A stretch of DNA of 23,802 nt from Streptomyces sp. WM4235 (GCF_001279725.1 NZ_LGDE01000460.1:1-23802); one strand, 5' to 3'. Positions 7,380 to 15,137 are shown, counted from the stretch's first letter. The notes: generated by a model not told the origin, from the sequence alone. Numbers and translations: made by a program.

Positions 7380-8177
7380 TCAGCGGTAGGACGCCTTGGT
7401 GCGGATGCGGGAGACGGCCAGGAGCACCAGCAGGGTGGTGGCCATCAGGACCACCGCGACGGCCGATCCGCCGAAGAGCGAACCCCGGTCGGTGGCGGTG
7501 AAGACGCGGACCGGCAGGGGCATCCAGTCCGGCGGGTAGAGCATCATCGTGGCGCTCAACTCACCCATGGACAGGGCGAAGCAGAGCCCCGCGGCGGCGG
7601 TCAGGGAGGGCAGCAGCAGGGGGATCCTGATCCGCCACAGCACCTGGGCGGGAGATGCCCCCAGGGAGGCGGCGGCCTGCTCGTAGGCGGGGTCGAGCCG
7701 CACGATCGCGGCGGAGACCGACTGGTGGGCGAACGCCGTGACGAGGACGGTGTGGGCCAGGACGACGATGGTGCTCGTCCCGTTGAGGAGCAGGGGCGGC
7801 CGGCTGAAGGCGACGAGGACCGCGAGGCCCACCACCACCGACGGTACGGCGACCGGCAGCATGAACAGGGCGTCCAGGAAGCGCTTCCCGCGCCTCTTCA
7901 GACCGGCGGCGGCCAGCGCCGCCCAGCTGCCCACGGTGAGGGCGAGCAGGCTCGCGACGAGGGCGGTGACCAGGGATGTGGTGAGTGCCTGGAGGGATTC
8001 GCCCCGGACGGCGGAGGCGTAGTTCGCGGTGGTCGGGCCGGAGGGGAAAGCGCCGGACCAGTGGGTGGCGAGGGAGGCGGCCACCACGACGAGCAGCGGC
8101 AGCGCGAAGAGGGGGAGGAAGAGGAGGCCGAAGAGGCCCCAGGCGGCCCAGCGGCCGGCCCTGCTATGCACCAGCAC
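7380..8177 (-). CDS. ABC transporter permease, 2-aminoethylphosphonate-type importer, second subunit
   Basis: 265 residues with about six membrane helices: one near 12-35, and others following the SGAFPSGPTTANYASAVRG loop. The cytoplasmic EAA-type loop reads YEQAAASLGASPAQVLWRIRIP, which docks on the ATPase. The GTG start at 8177 overlaps the end of the upstream permease by 14 bases, indicating translational coupling; a GTG two codons later is a possible alternative. With the first permease it would form the heterodimeric channel through which the bound phosphonate passes. Size and composition are normal for the BPD-transporter inner-membrane family. Confidence 0.9.
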   Translation of the reverse strand: MLVHSRAGRWAAWGLFGLLFLPLFALPLLVVVAASLATHWSGAFPSGPTTANYASAVRGESLQALTTSLVTALVASLLALTVGSWAALAAAGLKRRGKRFLDALFMLPVAVPSVVVGLAVLVAFSRPPLLLNGTSTIVVLAHTVLVTAFAHQSVSAAIVRLDPAYEQAAASLGASPAQVLWRIRIPLLLPSLTAAAGLCFALSMGELSATMMLYPPDWMPLPVRVFTATDRGSLFGGSAVAVVLMATTLLVLLAVSRIRTKASYR

Positions 8178-9117
8178 GCTTGCTCACCACCCGGTAGAGG
8201 CCGAACAGGCCGACGGAGATCGCGATGTTGACGACGGCGACGACGCAGGCGGCCGGGTAGTCGGATTCCAGGATCGCCTTGCCGTAGACGAGCATCGGGA
8301 GCGTGGTGACGCCCTTGGCTCCGGTGAACAGGACGATCCCGAACTCGTTGAGGCACATGACGAGGACCAGGCTGCCGCCGGCGGCGAGGGCCGGCAACGC
8401 CTCGGGGAGGATCACCCGCCGGACGATCCGGGCGGGTCCGGCGCCGAGCGAGGAGGCCACCTCCAGCTGGGCGGTGTCCAGTTGGGAGAAGGCGGCGAGC
8501 AGGGGGCGCATGACGAACGGGGTGAAGTAGGTGATCTCCGCGAGGAGGACGCCCCAGGGCGTCGCCAGGAAGTGGAAGGGGCCGTCCGCGACGCCGAGGA
8601 CGTCGGTCCAGATCCCGTTGGCCATGCCGACCGTGCCGTAGATGAAGAGGAGGGCGAGGGTGATGAGGAAGGAGGGGAAGGAGAGGAAGACGTCGATGAA
8701 CCGGGAGACGGCCCTGGCTCCCGGGAAGGGCACGAAGGCGATGACGAGGGCCAGCGCGAAGCCGAGGACGAGACATCCGACGGTGGCGCCGACGGCCAGC
8801 CAGACGGTGGTACCGAGGGCCTCGCGGAAGGGGGTGGAGGCGAAGACGGTGGAGTACGCGTCGAAGGCGCCGCCGCCGTTCTCGGGGGTGAAGGACTGCC
8901 GGACGACGAGGGCGAGCGGGTAGAGGAAGACCAGCGCGAGGACGACCACCGGGGGCAGGCTCCACACCCAGCGCGGGACGCCGCGTGCGGCGGGGGCGGC
9001 GGGTGCGGGTCCGGGGGTGGCGTGCGGGCCCGGGGCGGAGGTACGGGGCGGCTGCCGGGGGACGGTGGCGCGGGCCGGCCCGGCGGGGGCCGATCGCGGG
9101 TCCGCGACCTCAGCCAT
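8164..9117 (-). CDS. ABC transporter permease, 2-aminoethylphosphonate-type importer, first subunit
   Basis: 317 residues. A Pro/Ala-rich cytosolic tail of about 50 residues precedes the first membrane helix (WVWSLPPVVVLALVFLYPLALVV). About six helices follow. The EAA-type loop is LEVASSLGAGPARIVRRVILPEALPAL, the ATPase contact. The ATG at 9117 overlaps the ATPase gene stop by eight bases, and the 3' end overlaps the second permease, so three transporter genes are translationally linked. The long N-terminal tail is common in actinomycete permeases and has no recognised domain. Confidence 0.9.
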   Translation of the reverse strand: MAEVADPRSAPAGPARATVPRQPPRTSAPGPHATPGPAPAAPAARGVPRWVWSLPPVVVLALVFLYPLALVVRQSFTPENGGGAFDAYSTVFASTPFREALGTTVWLAVGATVGCLVLGFALALVIAFVPFPGARAVSRFIDVFLSFPSFLITLALLFIYGTVGMANGIWTDVLGVADGPFHFLATPWGVLLAEITYFTPFVMRPLLAAFSQLDTAQLEVASSLGAGPARIVRRVILPEALPALAAGGSLVLVMCLNEFGIVLFTGAKGVTTLPMLVYGKAILESDYPAACVVAVVNIAISVGLFGLYRVVSKRAGA

Positions 9118-10159
9118 CCGACACCCCCGCCGACAGCAACACCGCGTCCCGGGGCTCGAAGTGCAGGGTCACCCGGTCGCCCAGCGCCGGGGTCTCGCGC
9201 AGTTCGGGCAGGTCCGCCTTGACCCGGTGGCCCGCGACGTCCACGTACAGCCGGTGCGTCGAGCCGCGCCACTGCACCTCGGTGATCGTGCCGTTCAGGG
9301 CGTTGGGGCCCGCGCCGAGGCCGACCAGGTGGGGGCGTACGCACAGGGTGGCGCCGGCGCCGGGCGCGGCCCGGCCCCGGTCCAGTACCAGGGCGCGCCC
9401 CTCGAAGACGGCGCCGGTGTCGGCGACGGTCACCGGGAGGAGGTTGGCGTTGCCGACGAAGGAGGCCGTGAACTCGGTGCGCGGTGAGCGGTACAGCTGC
9501 CGCGGGGTGCCGCAGTCCTGGAGCCGGGCCTTGTCCATGACGGCGATCCGGTCGGCCAGGGTGAGGGCCTCGATCTGGTCGTGCGTGACGTACAGGATCG
9601 ACACGTCGGGGAGTTCGCGGTGCAGTCGGGCCAGTTCGGCGAGCATTCCGGAGCGCAGTTGGGCGTCCAGCGCGGACAGCGGCTCGTCGAGGAGGAGCAC
9701 GCCGGGGCGGATGGCGAGCGCGCGGGCGATGGCCACGCGCTGCTGCTGCCCGCCGGAGAGTTCGCGGGGGTGGCGCTTGGCGTAGGCGGCCATCCCGGTC
9801 ATCTCCAGGGCTTCCGCCACGCGGCCGGGTATCTCGGCCCTGGGCGTCTTGCGCGCCTTGAGTCCGAACGCGACGTTGTCCTCGACGCGCAGGTGCGGGA
9901 AGAGCGCGTACTGCTGGACGACCATGCCGATGCCGCGTTTGTGGGGCGGGAGGGCGGTGACGTCCCGATCCCCGATCCACACCCGGCCCGCGAAGGGCCG
10001 TACGAAGCCGGCGACCGCCCGCAGCGCCGTGGTCTTGCCCGATCCCGACGGACCGAGCAGGGCCAAGACCTCGCCCTGCTCGACCGTCAGGTCCAGGGAG
10101 TCCAGCACGGTGTTGCCGTCGTAGGCGACCGAGACGGACTCGAAGCGGATCCCGCTCAC
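9110..10159 (-). CDS. ABC transporter ATP-binding protein of the phosphonate importer
   Basis: 349 residues from the GTG at 10159; longer frames upstream only overlap the HAD gene. Walker A is GPSGSGKT (36-43), the Q-loop is VVQQYALFPHL, the signature is LSGGQQQR (134-141), Walker B is LLLDEP (155-160) with a D-loop SALD, and the H-loop is YVTHDQ. A C-terminal TOBE domain (about 240-349) marks the spermidine/iron/phosphonate class of importer ATPases. The start overlaps the stop of the phosphonatase-like gene as GTGA, and the end overlaps the first permease, so this is a tightly coupled operon. It would energise uptake at the inner face of the membrane. Confidence 0.93.
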   Translation of the reverse strand: MSGIRFESVSVAYDGNTVLDSLDLTVEQGEVLALLGPSGSGKTTALRAVAGFVRPFAGRVWIGDRDVTALPPHKRGIGMVVQQYALFPHLRVEDNVAFGLKARKTPRAEIPGRVAEALEMTGMAAYAKRHPRELSGGQQQRVAIARALAIRPGVLLLDEPLSALDAQLRSGMLAELARLHRELPDVSILYVTHDQIEALTLADRIAVMDKARLQDCGTPRQLYRSPRTEFTASFVGNANLLPVTVADTGAVFEGRALVLDRGRAAPGAGATLCVRPHLVGLGAGPNALNGTITEVQWRGSTHRLYVDVAGHRVKADLPELRETPALGDRVTLHFEPRDAVLLSAGVSDG

Positions 10160-10947
10160 GTGCCGGACTCCCGGGCCAACAGTGCGGGGAGTTCGGCGAT
10201 CGAGCCGAGGACGTGGGTCGCGCCGTGCTCGTCGAGGGTCCGGCGGTCGTGGGCGCCGGTGAGGACGCCCGCCACGATCCCGGCGCCGGCGCGGCGGCCG
10301 CTGAGCATGTCGTACGCCGTGTCGCCGGCGACGACCGTCTCGCGTACGTCGGCCACCGCGCCGGTGCGCAGGAACGCGGCCAGCACCATGTCCGGGTAGG
10401 GCCGGCCGCGACCGCCCGCGTCGGCGGGGCACAGGGTGAGGTCGGCGAGGTCGCGCCAGCCGAGGGCGTCCAGGATGGCGTCCTGGGTGACGCGGGCGAA
10501 GCCGGTGGTCAGGACGACGGTGCGGCCGTCGCCGCGCAGCTTCTCGATGGTCTCGCGGGCGCCGGGGATCGGGCCGATGAGGCCTGCGTCGACGAGTTCC
10601 GCGTACGCCTCCTCGAAGGTGGCGTTGGCCTGGCGGGCGAGGTCCTCGCTGCCGAACAGGTGGCGGAAGACGGAGATCTTCGACTCGCCCATGGTGTCGC
10701 GGACGTACTGGAGCTTCGCGGCGTGGTCGGCGGTGCCGGGCTCGACGCCGAGGCGCTCGGCGGCGCGCTCGAAGGCCCGCTCGACGAGGCCGCCGTCGGC
10801 GACGGTGGTGCCGGCCATGTCGAGGACGATCAGCCCGCCGGGGGTGGTCGCGTGGTCGGTGGTGGTCGGGTTGCTCGTGCTGTTCATGGCGCCCGTGCTG
10901 TTCGTGTTGCCCGTGCTGTTCGTGTTGCCCGTGGATTCGGTGTTCAT
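10156..10947 (-). CDS. Phosphonatase-like HAD hydrolase (phosphonoacetaldehyde hydrolase relative)
   Basis: 263 residues. After a repeated Asn/Thr/Ser/Gly tail (1-35), the HAD core starts VLDMAGTTV, where Asp43 is the nucleophile and DxAGTTV is the hallmark of phosphonatases. TMGESKISVFRHL aligns with the PhnX cap segment that carries the Schiff-base lysine, giving Lys90. LTTGF, GRPYPDM and AGDTAYDMLSGRRAG complete the motifs. The family (TIGR03351 type) is found with the FAD oxidoreductase encoded just upstream. The expected reaction is phosphonoacetaldehyde to acetaldehyde plus phosphate. The ATG at 10947 is five bases after the FAD gene stop with no clear ribosome site, so translation is probably coupled. 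An ATG at 10887 is an alternative start that would remove most of the repeats. Confidence 0.88.
   Translation of the reverse strand: MNTESTGNTNSTGNTNSTGAMNSTSNPTTTDHATTPGGLIVLDMAGTTVADGGLVERAFERAAERLGVEPGTADHAAKLQYVRDTMGESKISVFRHLFGSEDLARQANATFEEAYAELVDAGLIGPIPGARETIEKLRGDGRTVVLTTGFARVTQDAILDALGWRDLADLTLCPADAGGRGRPYPDMVLAAFLRTGAVADVRETVVAGDTAYDMLSGRRAGAGIVAGVLTGAHDRRTLDEHGATHVLGSIAELPALLARESGT
10873..10944. repeat. Four 18-bp tandem units encoding NTNSTG-type hexapeptides
   Basis: Units at 10873-10890, 10891-10908, 10909-10926 and 10927-10944. The middle two are identical and the outer two diverged. Read leftward they encode NTESTG, NTNSTG, NTNSTG and AMNSTS-like repeats at the extreme N-terminus of the phosphonatase-like protein. 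Copy-number change would keep the frame. Confidence 0.9.
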
Positions 10948-10952
10948 GGTGG

Positions 10953-12074
10953 TTACCAGCCCAATTCGTTCGCGGTGGTCTCGGCTATGGCGGGCGAGCA
11001 GGTCATGCCGCGCCCGCCCGGTCCGGTCACCAGCCAGACGCCGTCGCTCACCTGCTTGCGGTGGACGACGCGGGTGGTGTCGGTGCACTGCGCGTACACG
11101 CCCGCCCAGCGGTGCCGGATCTTCGGCAGGGGGCGGCCCAGGAGGGACTCCACCACCTCGGTGAGGTGCTCGTAGGGGTCTTCGAGGGTGTCGAACGCGA
11201 AGGGGTGCTCGTACTCGTGGGTGTCGCCGATGGTCAGTCCGCCGTCCCGGCGCTGGACCATGAGGAGCTGCATCCGGTGCTCGGCCGCGACGGGCGCCTG
11301 CGCCTGCTCGGCGTCGAGGGCGTCCAGGGCGTCGCTCCGGTAGGCGGGGTAGTAGCGGAAGCTGTCCGCGTCGGCGACCGACGTGGTCAGCGGCTCGCCG
11401 AGCGGGGCGGTCTGCATCATCTGCAGCCGGACCCGGCGCACGGGGAGGTCGGGTTCCAGCTCGCGGACCAGGCCGCTCAGCCAGGCGCCGGTGGCGAGGA
11501 TCACCGCGTCGCCGCGGTGGACGTCGCCGTGGTCGTCGCGGACGGCGCCGGGTCCGACGACCTCGCGGACCTCGCGCCCGGGGAGGAAGGTGTACCGGCC
11601 GGTGGCGCGCAGGGCCTCCCGCAGGTGCAGTTGGGCGGTGCGCGGTTCGACGGCCGCGTCCCGTTCGCACCAGAGGGCGGCGTCGAACTCGCCGCGCAGT
11701 GCCGGGTTGATCTTCCGGGCCGCGGCGGCGCCGACCAGTTCGTAGCCGCGGGCGGCGGCGTCGGGCCGGGCCGCGGCCGCCTCCGCCACGGCGTACTCGC
11801 GGGCGCCTCGTACGGGGGTGAGGGAGCCGATCGCGCGGAAGCCCAGGCCGGGCACCTCCGCGCCGATGCGTTCCCAGAGCTCGCGGGCCCGCAGGGCGGT
11901 GTCGAGCTCCTCACCGCCTGCTCGTCCGCTGATCCAGATCTGGCCGAAATTGCGTAGTGACGCGCCCCGGGCCTCCGCTTCCCGCTCGATCTGGACGACC
12001 TCGTGGCCGCGTTCGACTGCTTGCCAGGCGTGCATGGTGCCGACCACGCCGCCTCCGACGACTATGACTCTCAC
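10953..12074 (-). CDS. Phosphonate-cluster FAD-dependent oxidoreductase (TIGR03364 type)
   Basis: 373 residues from the GTG at 12074, which puts the Rossmann motif VIVVGGGVVG at the N-terminus as usual for the family; a GTG three codons earlier is possible. GASLRNFGQIW (about 38-47) and the C-terminal WAGVYAQC and GPGGRGMTCSPAIAE segments fit the DAO/glycine-oxidase-like family found in phosphonate operons. Related FAD enzymes oxidise AEP or N-methylated AEP to phosphonoacetaldehyde, using O2 and releasing amine; this role here is inferred. It is the first gene after the GntR regulator and lies 5 bases before the phosphonatase-like gene, so product and substrate would match. It could replace the PhnW transaminase, which is absent from the window. 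No clear ribosome site precedes either GTG. Confidence 0.88.
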   Translation of the reverse strand: MRVIVVGGGVVGTMHAWQAVERGHEVVQIEREAEARGASLRNFGQIWISGRAGGEELDTALRARELWERIGAEVPGLGFRAIGSLTPVRGAREYAVAEAAAARPDAAARGYELVGAAAARKINPALRGEFDAALWCERDAAVEPRTAQLHLREALRATGRYTFLPGREVREVVGPGAVRDDHGDVHRGDAVILATGAWLSGLVRELEPDLPVRRVRLQMMQTAPLGEPLTTSVADADSFRYYPAYRSDALDALDAEQAQAPVAAEHRMQLLMVQRRDGGLTIGDTHEYEHPFAFDTLEDPYEHLTEVVESLLGRPLPKIRHRWAGVYAQCTDTTRVVHRKQVSDGVWLVTGPGGRGMTCSPAIAETTANELGW

Positions 12075-12150
12075 GCCGTCCACGGTGGGTGTGGACCGTG
12101 TCCCGCGGAGGGCCGGCCGGTGGCGCGGCGGTGAACAGCCCTCGACACTT

Positions 12151-12167
12151 GGACTAGACCCGTTACC
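12151..12167 (-). promoter_or_regulatory. Putative GntR-regulator operator upstream of the FAD oxidoreductase operon
   Basis: On the plus strand the site reads GGACTAGACCCGTTACC. CTAGACC is one half of the GGTCTAGACC dyad seen in HutC-type operators; the other half is GGAC. It is the partner of the site at 6139-6155 (14/17 identical, same orientation) and lies 76 bases before the GTG at 12074. The surrounding 12075-12222 gap is the most AT-rich stretch of the region and should hold the operon promoter. Confidence 0.6.
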
Positions 12168-12222
12168 ATTCTGTGATGACATTTTGCCCCTTTGAAGGTG
12201 GTTGTTCATGGAGGGCGCTCCG

Positions 12223-12993
12223 CTATTCGGGCCGAAGCCTCGTCGTGAAGCTGAACCTGTCACCACGGTAGAGCGAACGCACACGCTCCAGGGGGGCGCC
12301 CCCCTGATCCTGCGAGAACCGGTGGATGAGCAGCATCGGAAGGGCCGGCGGGGTGCCGATCAGCAGGGCTTCGCGCGGTGTCGCGAGCACCGTCTCCAGC
12401 TTCTCGTCGGCGCCCCCGAACGTGATGCCGAGGCTGTCGCCGAGGTATCCGTAGAAGGAGGAGTCCGGCTTGAAATCGCTGTCCAACCGGGGCGCCCTCG
12501 CGACCCGGATGTACGTGCTCTCCAGGCCCACCCGCTCATCGTCCGCGAGGAGGACGCGCTCCAGGTGCCAGACCGGCTCGCCGACCTCGGCGCCGATGCC
12601 GCGACACAGTTCGGCCGGGCACGGGAACTGCTCCAGGCCGATCAGGTTGCGGCCGGGGCGGCGGCCCTGACGGCGCACGCCCTCGGTGTAGCTCGCGAGG
12701 GAAAGGGGCTGCTCCAGCTTGGGCCCGGCGACGACGGTGCCGCGCCCCGAGCGCCGCAGGCGCCCCTCCAGCAGCAGCTCGCGCAGGGCCTGGCGCACCG
12801 TCTCCCGCGACACCTCGTACTGCTCGGCGAGATCACGTTCGGTGGGCAGCGTCCCGCCCTCCCCCAGCTCCTCGACGAGCACGGAGATGCGGGCCTTGAC
12901 CGCGTAGTACTTGGGGATGCGGCCGTGCTCGGGGATCCCCGAGCGCACGGGCAGGCCGGGGCGGTGCGGCTGGTACCGGGTGTGTTCTTCCAC
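12223..12993 (-). CDS. GntR-family transcriptional regulator with UTRA domain (HutC/PhnF type)
   Basis: 256 residues. A winged helix-turn-helix occupies about 28-95, with LPTERDLAEQYEVSRETVRQALRELLLEGRLRRSGRGTVV as the diagnostic core. It is followed by a UTRA effector domain (about 105-256) including VWHLERVLLADDERVGLESTYI. Such proteins bind dyads near GGTCTAGACC and release them on binding a metabolite. The GTG start at 12993 has only a weak GAG/AGG site, and TAGAGT lies about 10 bases upstream, so the mRNA may be nearly leaderless. The gene ends 148 bases before the FAD gene. Its likely targets are the matching sites at 12151-12167 and 6139-6155; the effector may be an aminophosphonate or phosphonoacetaldehyde. 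Target and effector are inferred. Confidence 0.92.
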   Translation of the reverse strand: MEEHTRYQPHRPGLPVRSGIPEHGRIPKYYAVKARISVLVEELGEGGTLPTERDLAEQYEVSRETVRQALRELLLEGRLRRSGRGTVVAGPKLEQPLSLASYTEGVRRQGRRPGRNLIGLEQFPCPAELCRGIGAEVGEPVWHLERVLLADDERVGLESTYIRVARAPRLDSDFKPDSSFYGYLGDSLGITFGGADEKLETVLATPREALLIGTPPALPMLLIHRFSQDQGGAPLERVRSLYRGDRFSFTTRLRPE

Positions 12994-13026
12994 CCTGGGA
13001 CTCTACGTGGACCAGGTGTACGACGA

Positions 13027-13860
13027 TCAGCGCGCGGCCCGCGCGCGCAGCCGCCGGGCCCCGAGCAGGAGGCCGCCGCCGGTGGCGAGGGCGACCGCGG
13101 AACCGACGGCGTACACCCATTCCCGGGGGCCGGTGTGCGCGAGTGCGCCCCCTTCGGCGGAGTCATCGTCCCCCTCCACGAAGAACCGGTACCCGCCGGC
13201 CTCGCCGACCCAGTCCCCGTCGTCGGCCTTGCGCTGGACGAGGGCCGCGTCGGCGACCACCTCGCCGAGCGGGGCGTCGGGCGCGAAGGCCAGCTGCACC
13301 TTGACGGTGAGGGAGCCCCCGGCGCCGACGGAGAACCCGGAGAAGGCGTCCCCGCCGTCGAAGACGGCGATGATCTCGTCGCGGTCGGTGTGCTCCAGGG
13401 TGACGGGGTGGGGGCCGCCGGGGGCCTCGAACTCCATCCGGAGATCGGCGGGGCGCAGGGCGCGCGCCTTGTCGGTGAAGACGATCACGGGGTGGATGGC
13501 GGTGCACCGGTCGCCGGTGGTGTTGGTCAGGTCCAGGTACCAGGACTGCGCGTCGCCGCCGGTCCGGTAGACGGCCGGGCCGCCGCGGATCCGGGCCCCG
13601 ATGGGAAAGGCGGTGCTCTTCCCGTCCCCGCAGGTGGCCTGCACCCGGGAGGGCAGCGCGGGCGCGGGGCGCGCTCCGCCGCCGTTGCCGACGTCGGCAA
13701 CGGCGGCGGGTGCGAGGGCGACGAGGAGGGCGGCGGAGAGGCAGGCGGAGAGCACGGCCGGGCGTACGGCCGACAGTACGGCCGGAAGCGGGGCGGGCAG
13801 TGCGGCCCGGAAGGGGGCGGGAAACGCGGCGGGGAGGGCAAGGGCTTTGCGCGTTCGCAT
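13027..13860 (-). CDS. Secreted LAHTG-anchored surface protein (probable class E sortase substrate)
   Basis: 277 residues from the ATG at 13860, which has AAGG about six bases upstream; longer frames lack a ribosome site. A long Ala/Pro-rich signal region (about 1-55) ends near AVADVG. The mature part has two cysteines (QATCGDGK and GDRCTAIHP) and beta-strand-rich segments such as SWYLDLTNTTGD, LTVKVQLAFAPDAPLGEVVADAALVQRK and GGYRFFVEGD, suggesting one or two Ig-like domains. The C-terminus has GALAHTG (LAHTG at 240-244), a hydrophobic helix and an ARRLRARAAR tail, a complete LAxTG sorting signal. Class E sortases prefer LAxTG, and one is encoded at 18927-19796. It stands alone; its function beyond being a surface protein is unknown. 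Confidence 0.85.
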   Translation of the reverse strand: MRTRKALALPAAFPAPFRAALPAPLPAVLSAVRPAVLSACLSAALLVALAPAAVADVGNGGGARPAPALPSRVQATCGDGKSTAFPIGARIRGGPAVYRTGGDAQSWYLDLTNTTGDRCTAIHPVIVFTDKARALRPADLRMEFEAPGGPHPVTLEHTDRDEIIAVFDGGDAFSGFSVGAGGSLTVKVQLAFAPDAPLGEVVADAALVQRKADDGDWVGEAGGYRFFVEGDDDSAEGGALAHTGPREWVYAVGSAVALATGGGLLLGARRLRARAAR

Positions 13861-14033
13861 GGAAGACCTTCGCAGCTCGCCGGACGGGGACGATGATCGG
13901 ACCAGGCGACAATCACCCCGGCCCTGCTCGCACCCTTCCACGCGCGCGAGACCCCGAGCCGGCCGCCGCGCCCGGTCCGTCCCGGTTTACCCCCGATCGG
14001 CCCACGAGGTCAACCCCGGCCCCGGCGCTCCGT

Positions 14034-15137
14034 TCACCGGCCCAGCCCCCGCCCGAAGTACGGCCCCAGCACGAGTTCCGCCGCGCCCTCCGCGACACCG
14101 CCCGCCGCCACCGCGACGACCGTAGCGGGGAGCGCCTCGCGCCCGGCCAGCGCGGCCCGCACCCCCGCCAGGAACACCTCCGGGGCGGCGTCCACCACGC
14201 GCCCGCCCAGCAGGACCCGCTCCACGTCCAGCAGCGCCACCACGTTCGCGGCGCCCTCGCCCAGGATCCGCGCCGCCTCGGCGAGGTCGCCGCGGTCCAC
14301 CGCGCCCAGGCAGAGCGCCTCCACGCACCCCCGGCCCCCGCAGCGGCAGCGCGGCCCGTCCAGTTCCAGCACCTGGTGGCCGAACTCGCCGGCCGCCGAG
14401 CGCGCCCCCCGGTACACCTCGCCGGCCAGCCGCAGTCCCGCGCCCAGACCGGTCCCGACGTGCAGGTACACGGCGCCGCCCGGGTCGGGGCCGGTCACCG
14501 CCACCCCGGCGTTGGTGTCCTTGTCCACGACCACCGGCAACTGCGGCCCCAGCCGCTCCGTCAGGGCCGCCCGCAGCGCGAACCCCTCCCATTCGGGGAA
14601 CCCCGTCACCGGTCCGAACACCCCGGTGCGCCAGTCGAGCGGACCCGGGGCGGCGACCCCCACGCCGAGCAGCGGCGGCGCCCCGGCGCCACCGGAGAGG
14701 CGCCCGATCGCGCGTGCCACCTCCTCCACGGCCGCCCGGGGCCCGGCCCCGAAGTCGAGGGGGCCGTGCGAGCGCTCGACGACGCCGCCCGCGAGGTCGA
14801 CCCGTACGGCGCGCAGTTCGTCGCGGTCCAGGTGCACCCCGATCGCGTGCCGGGCCTCAGGGACCAGCCGCAGCAGGGTGCGCGGCTTGCCGCCGGTAGA
14901 GGCGCCGCGCCCGGCCTCCGCGACCAGTCCGTCCACGAGCAGCCGTACCGTGATCTTGCTGACGGCCTGGGGGGTGAGGCCGGTACGGGCGGCGAGTTCG
15001 GCGCGCCCGAGTCCGGCCGGGCCGGCTCCGCGCAACAGGTCCAGCAGCAGCGCCTCGTTGTGGCCGCGCAAGGCCGGCAGGTTGGCGCCGCCCCGGCTCG
15101 CCTCGTTGCCCTCATTGGGCTGATTGCCCCGGTTCAC
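14034..15137 (-). CDS. ROK-family transcriptional regulator
   Basis: 367 residues from the GTG at 15137, which has AAGGAGAG upstream. An N-terminal winged helix-turn-helix (about 20-85: LLLDLLRGAGPAGLGRAELAARTGLTPQAVSKI) precedes a ROK sugar-kinase-like domain. The ROK zinc signature is intact: GHQVLELDGPRCRCGGRGCVEALC, with His and three cysteines. DKDTNAGV and HVGTGLGAGLRLAGEVYRG are also typical. Such proteins are usually sugar-responsive repressors. The divergent Gfo/Idh/MocA dehydrogenase gene begins 43 bases away, with a perfect GGCAACA-C-TGTTGCC palindrome between, which is the probable operator for both genes. The ligand is not known; a sugar or cyclitol is plausible. Confidence 0.92.
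   Translation of the reverse strand: MNRGNQPNEGNEASRGGANLPALRGHNEALLLDLLRGAGPAGLGRAELAARTGLTPQAVSKITVRLLVDGLVAEAGRGASTGGKPRTLLRLVPEARHAIGVHLDRDELRAVRVDLAGGVVERSHGPLDFGAGPRAAVEEVARAIGRLSGGAGAPPLLGVGVAAPGPLDWRTGVFGPVTGFPEWEGFALRAALTERLGPQLPVVVDKDTNAGVAVTGPDPGGAVYLHVGTGLGAGLRLAGEVYRGARSAAGEFGHQVLELDGPRCRCGGRGCVEALCLGAVDRGDLAEAARILGEGAANVVALLDVERVLLGGRVVDAAPEVFLAGVRAALAGREALPATVVAVAAGGVAEGAAELVLGPYFGRGLGR

Noticed and set aside
5827..7389. Rightward 520-codon open frame
   Set aside because: It lies antisense to the phosphodiesterase and substrate-binding-protein genes, both with complete motifs and ribosome sites. No start signal or domain is visible.
8412..9980. Leftward 522-codon open frame overlapping the ATPase and permease genes
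   Set aside because: It is a different frame of the same strand, dominated by Arg/Pro/Ser. The ATPase and permease frames carry Walker motifs, EAA loops and membrane helices over the same bases.
12202..13896. Rightward 564-codon open frame opposite the GntR and LAHTG-protein genes
   Set aside because: It runs antisense to two well-supported genes with family motifs and start sites. Its translation is Gly/Ala/Arg-rich without domains, as expected from third-position GC bias.
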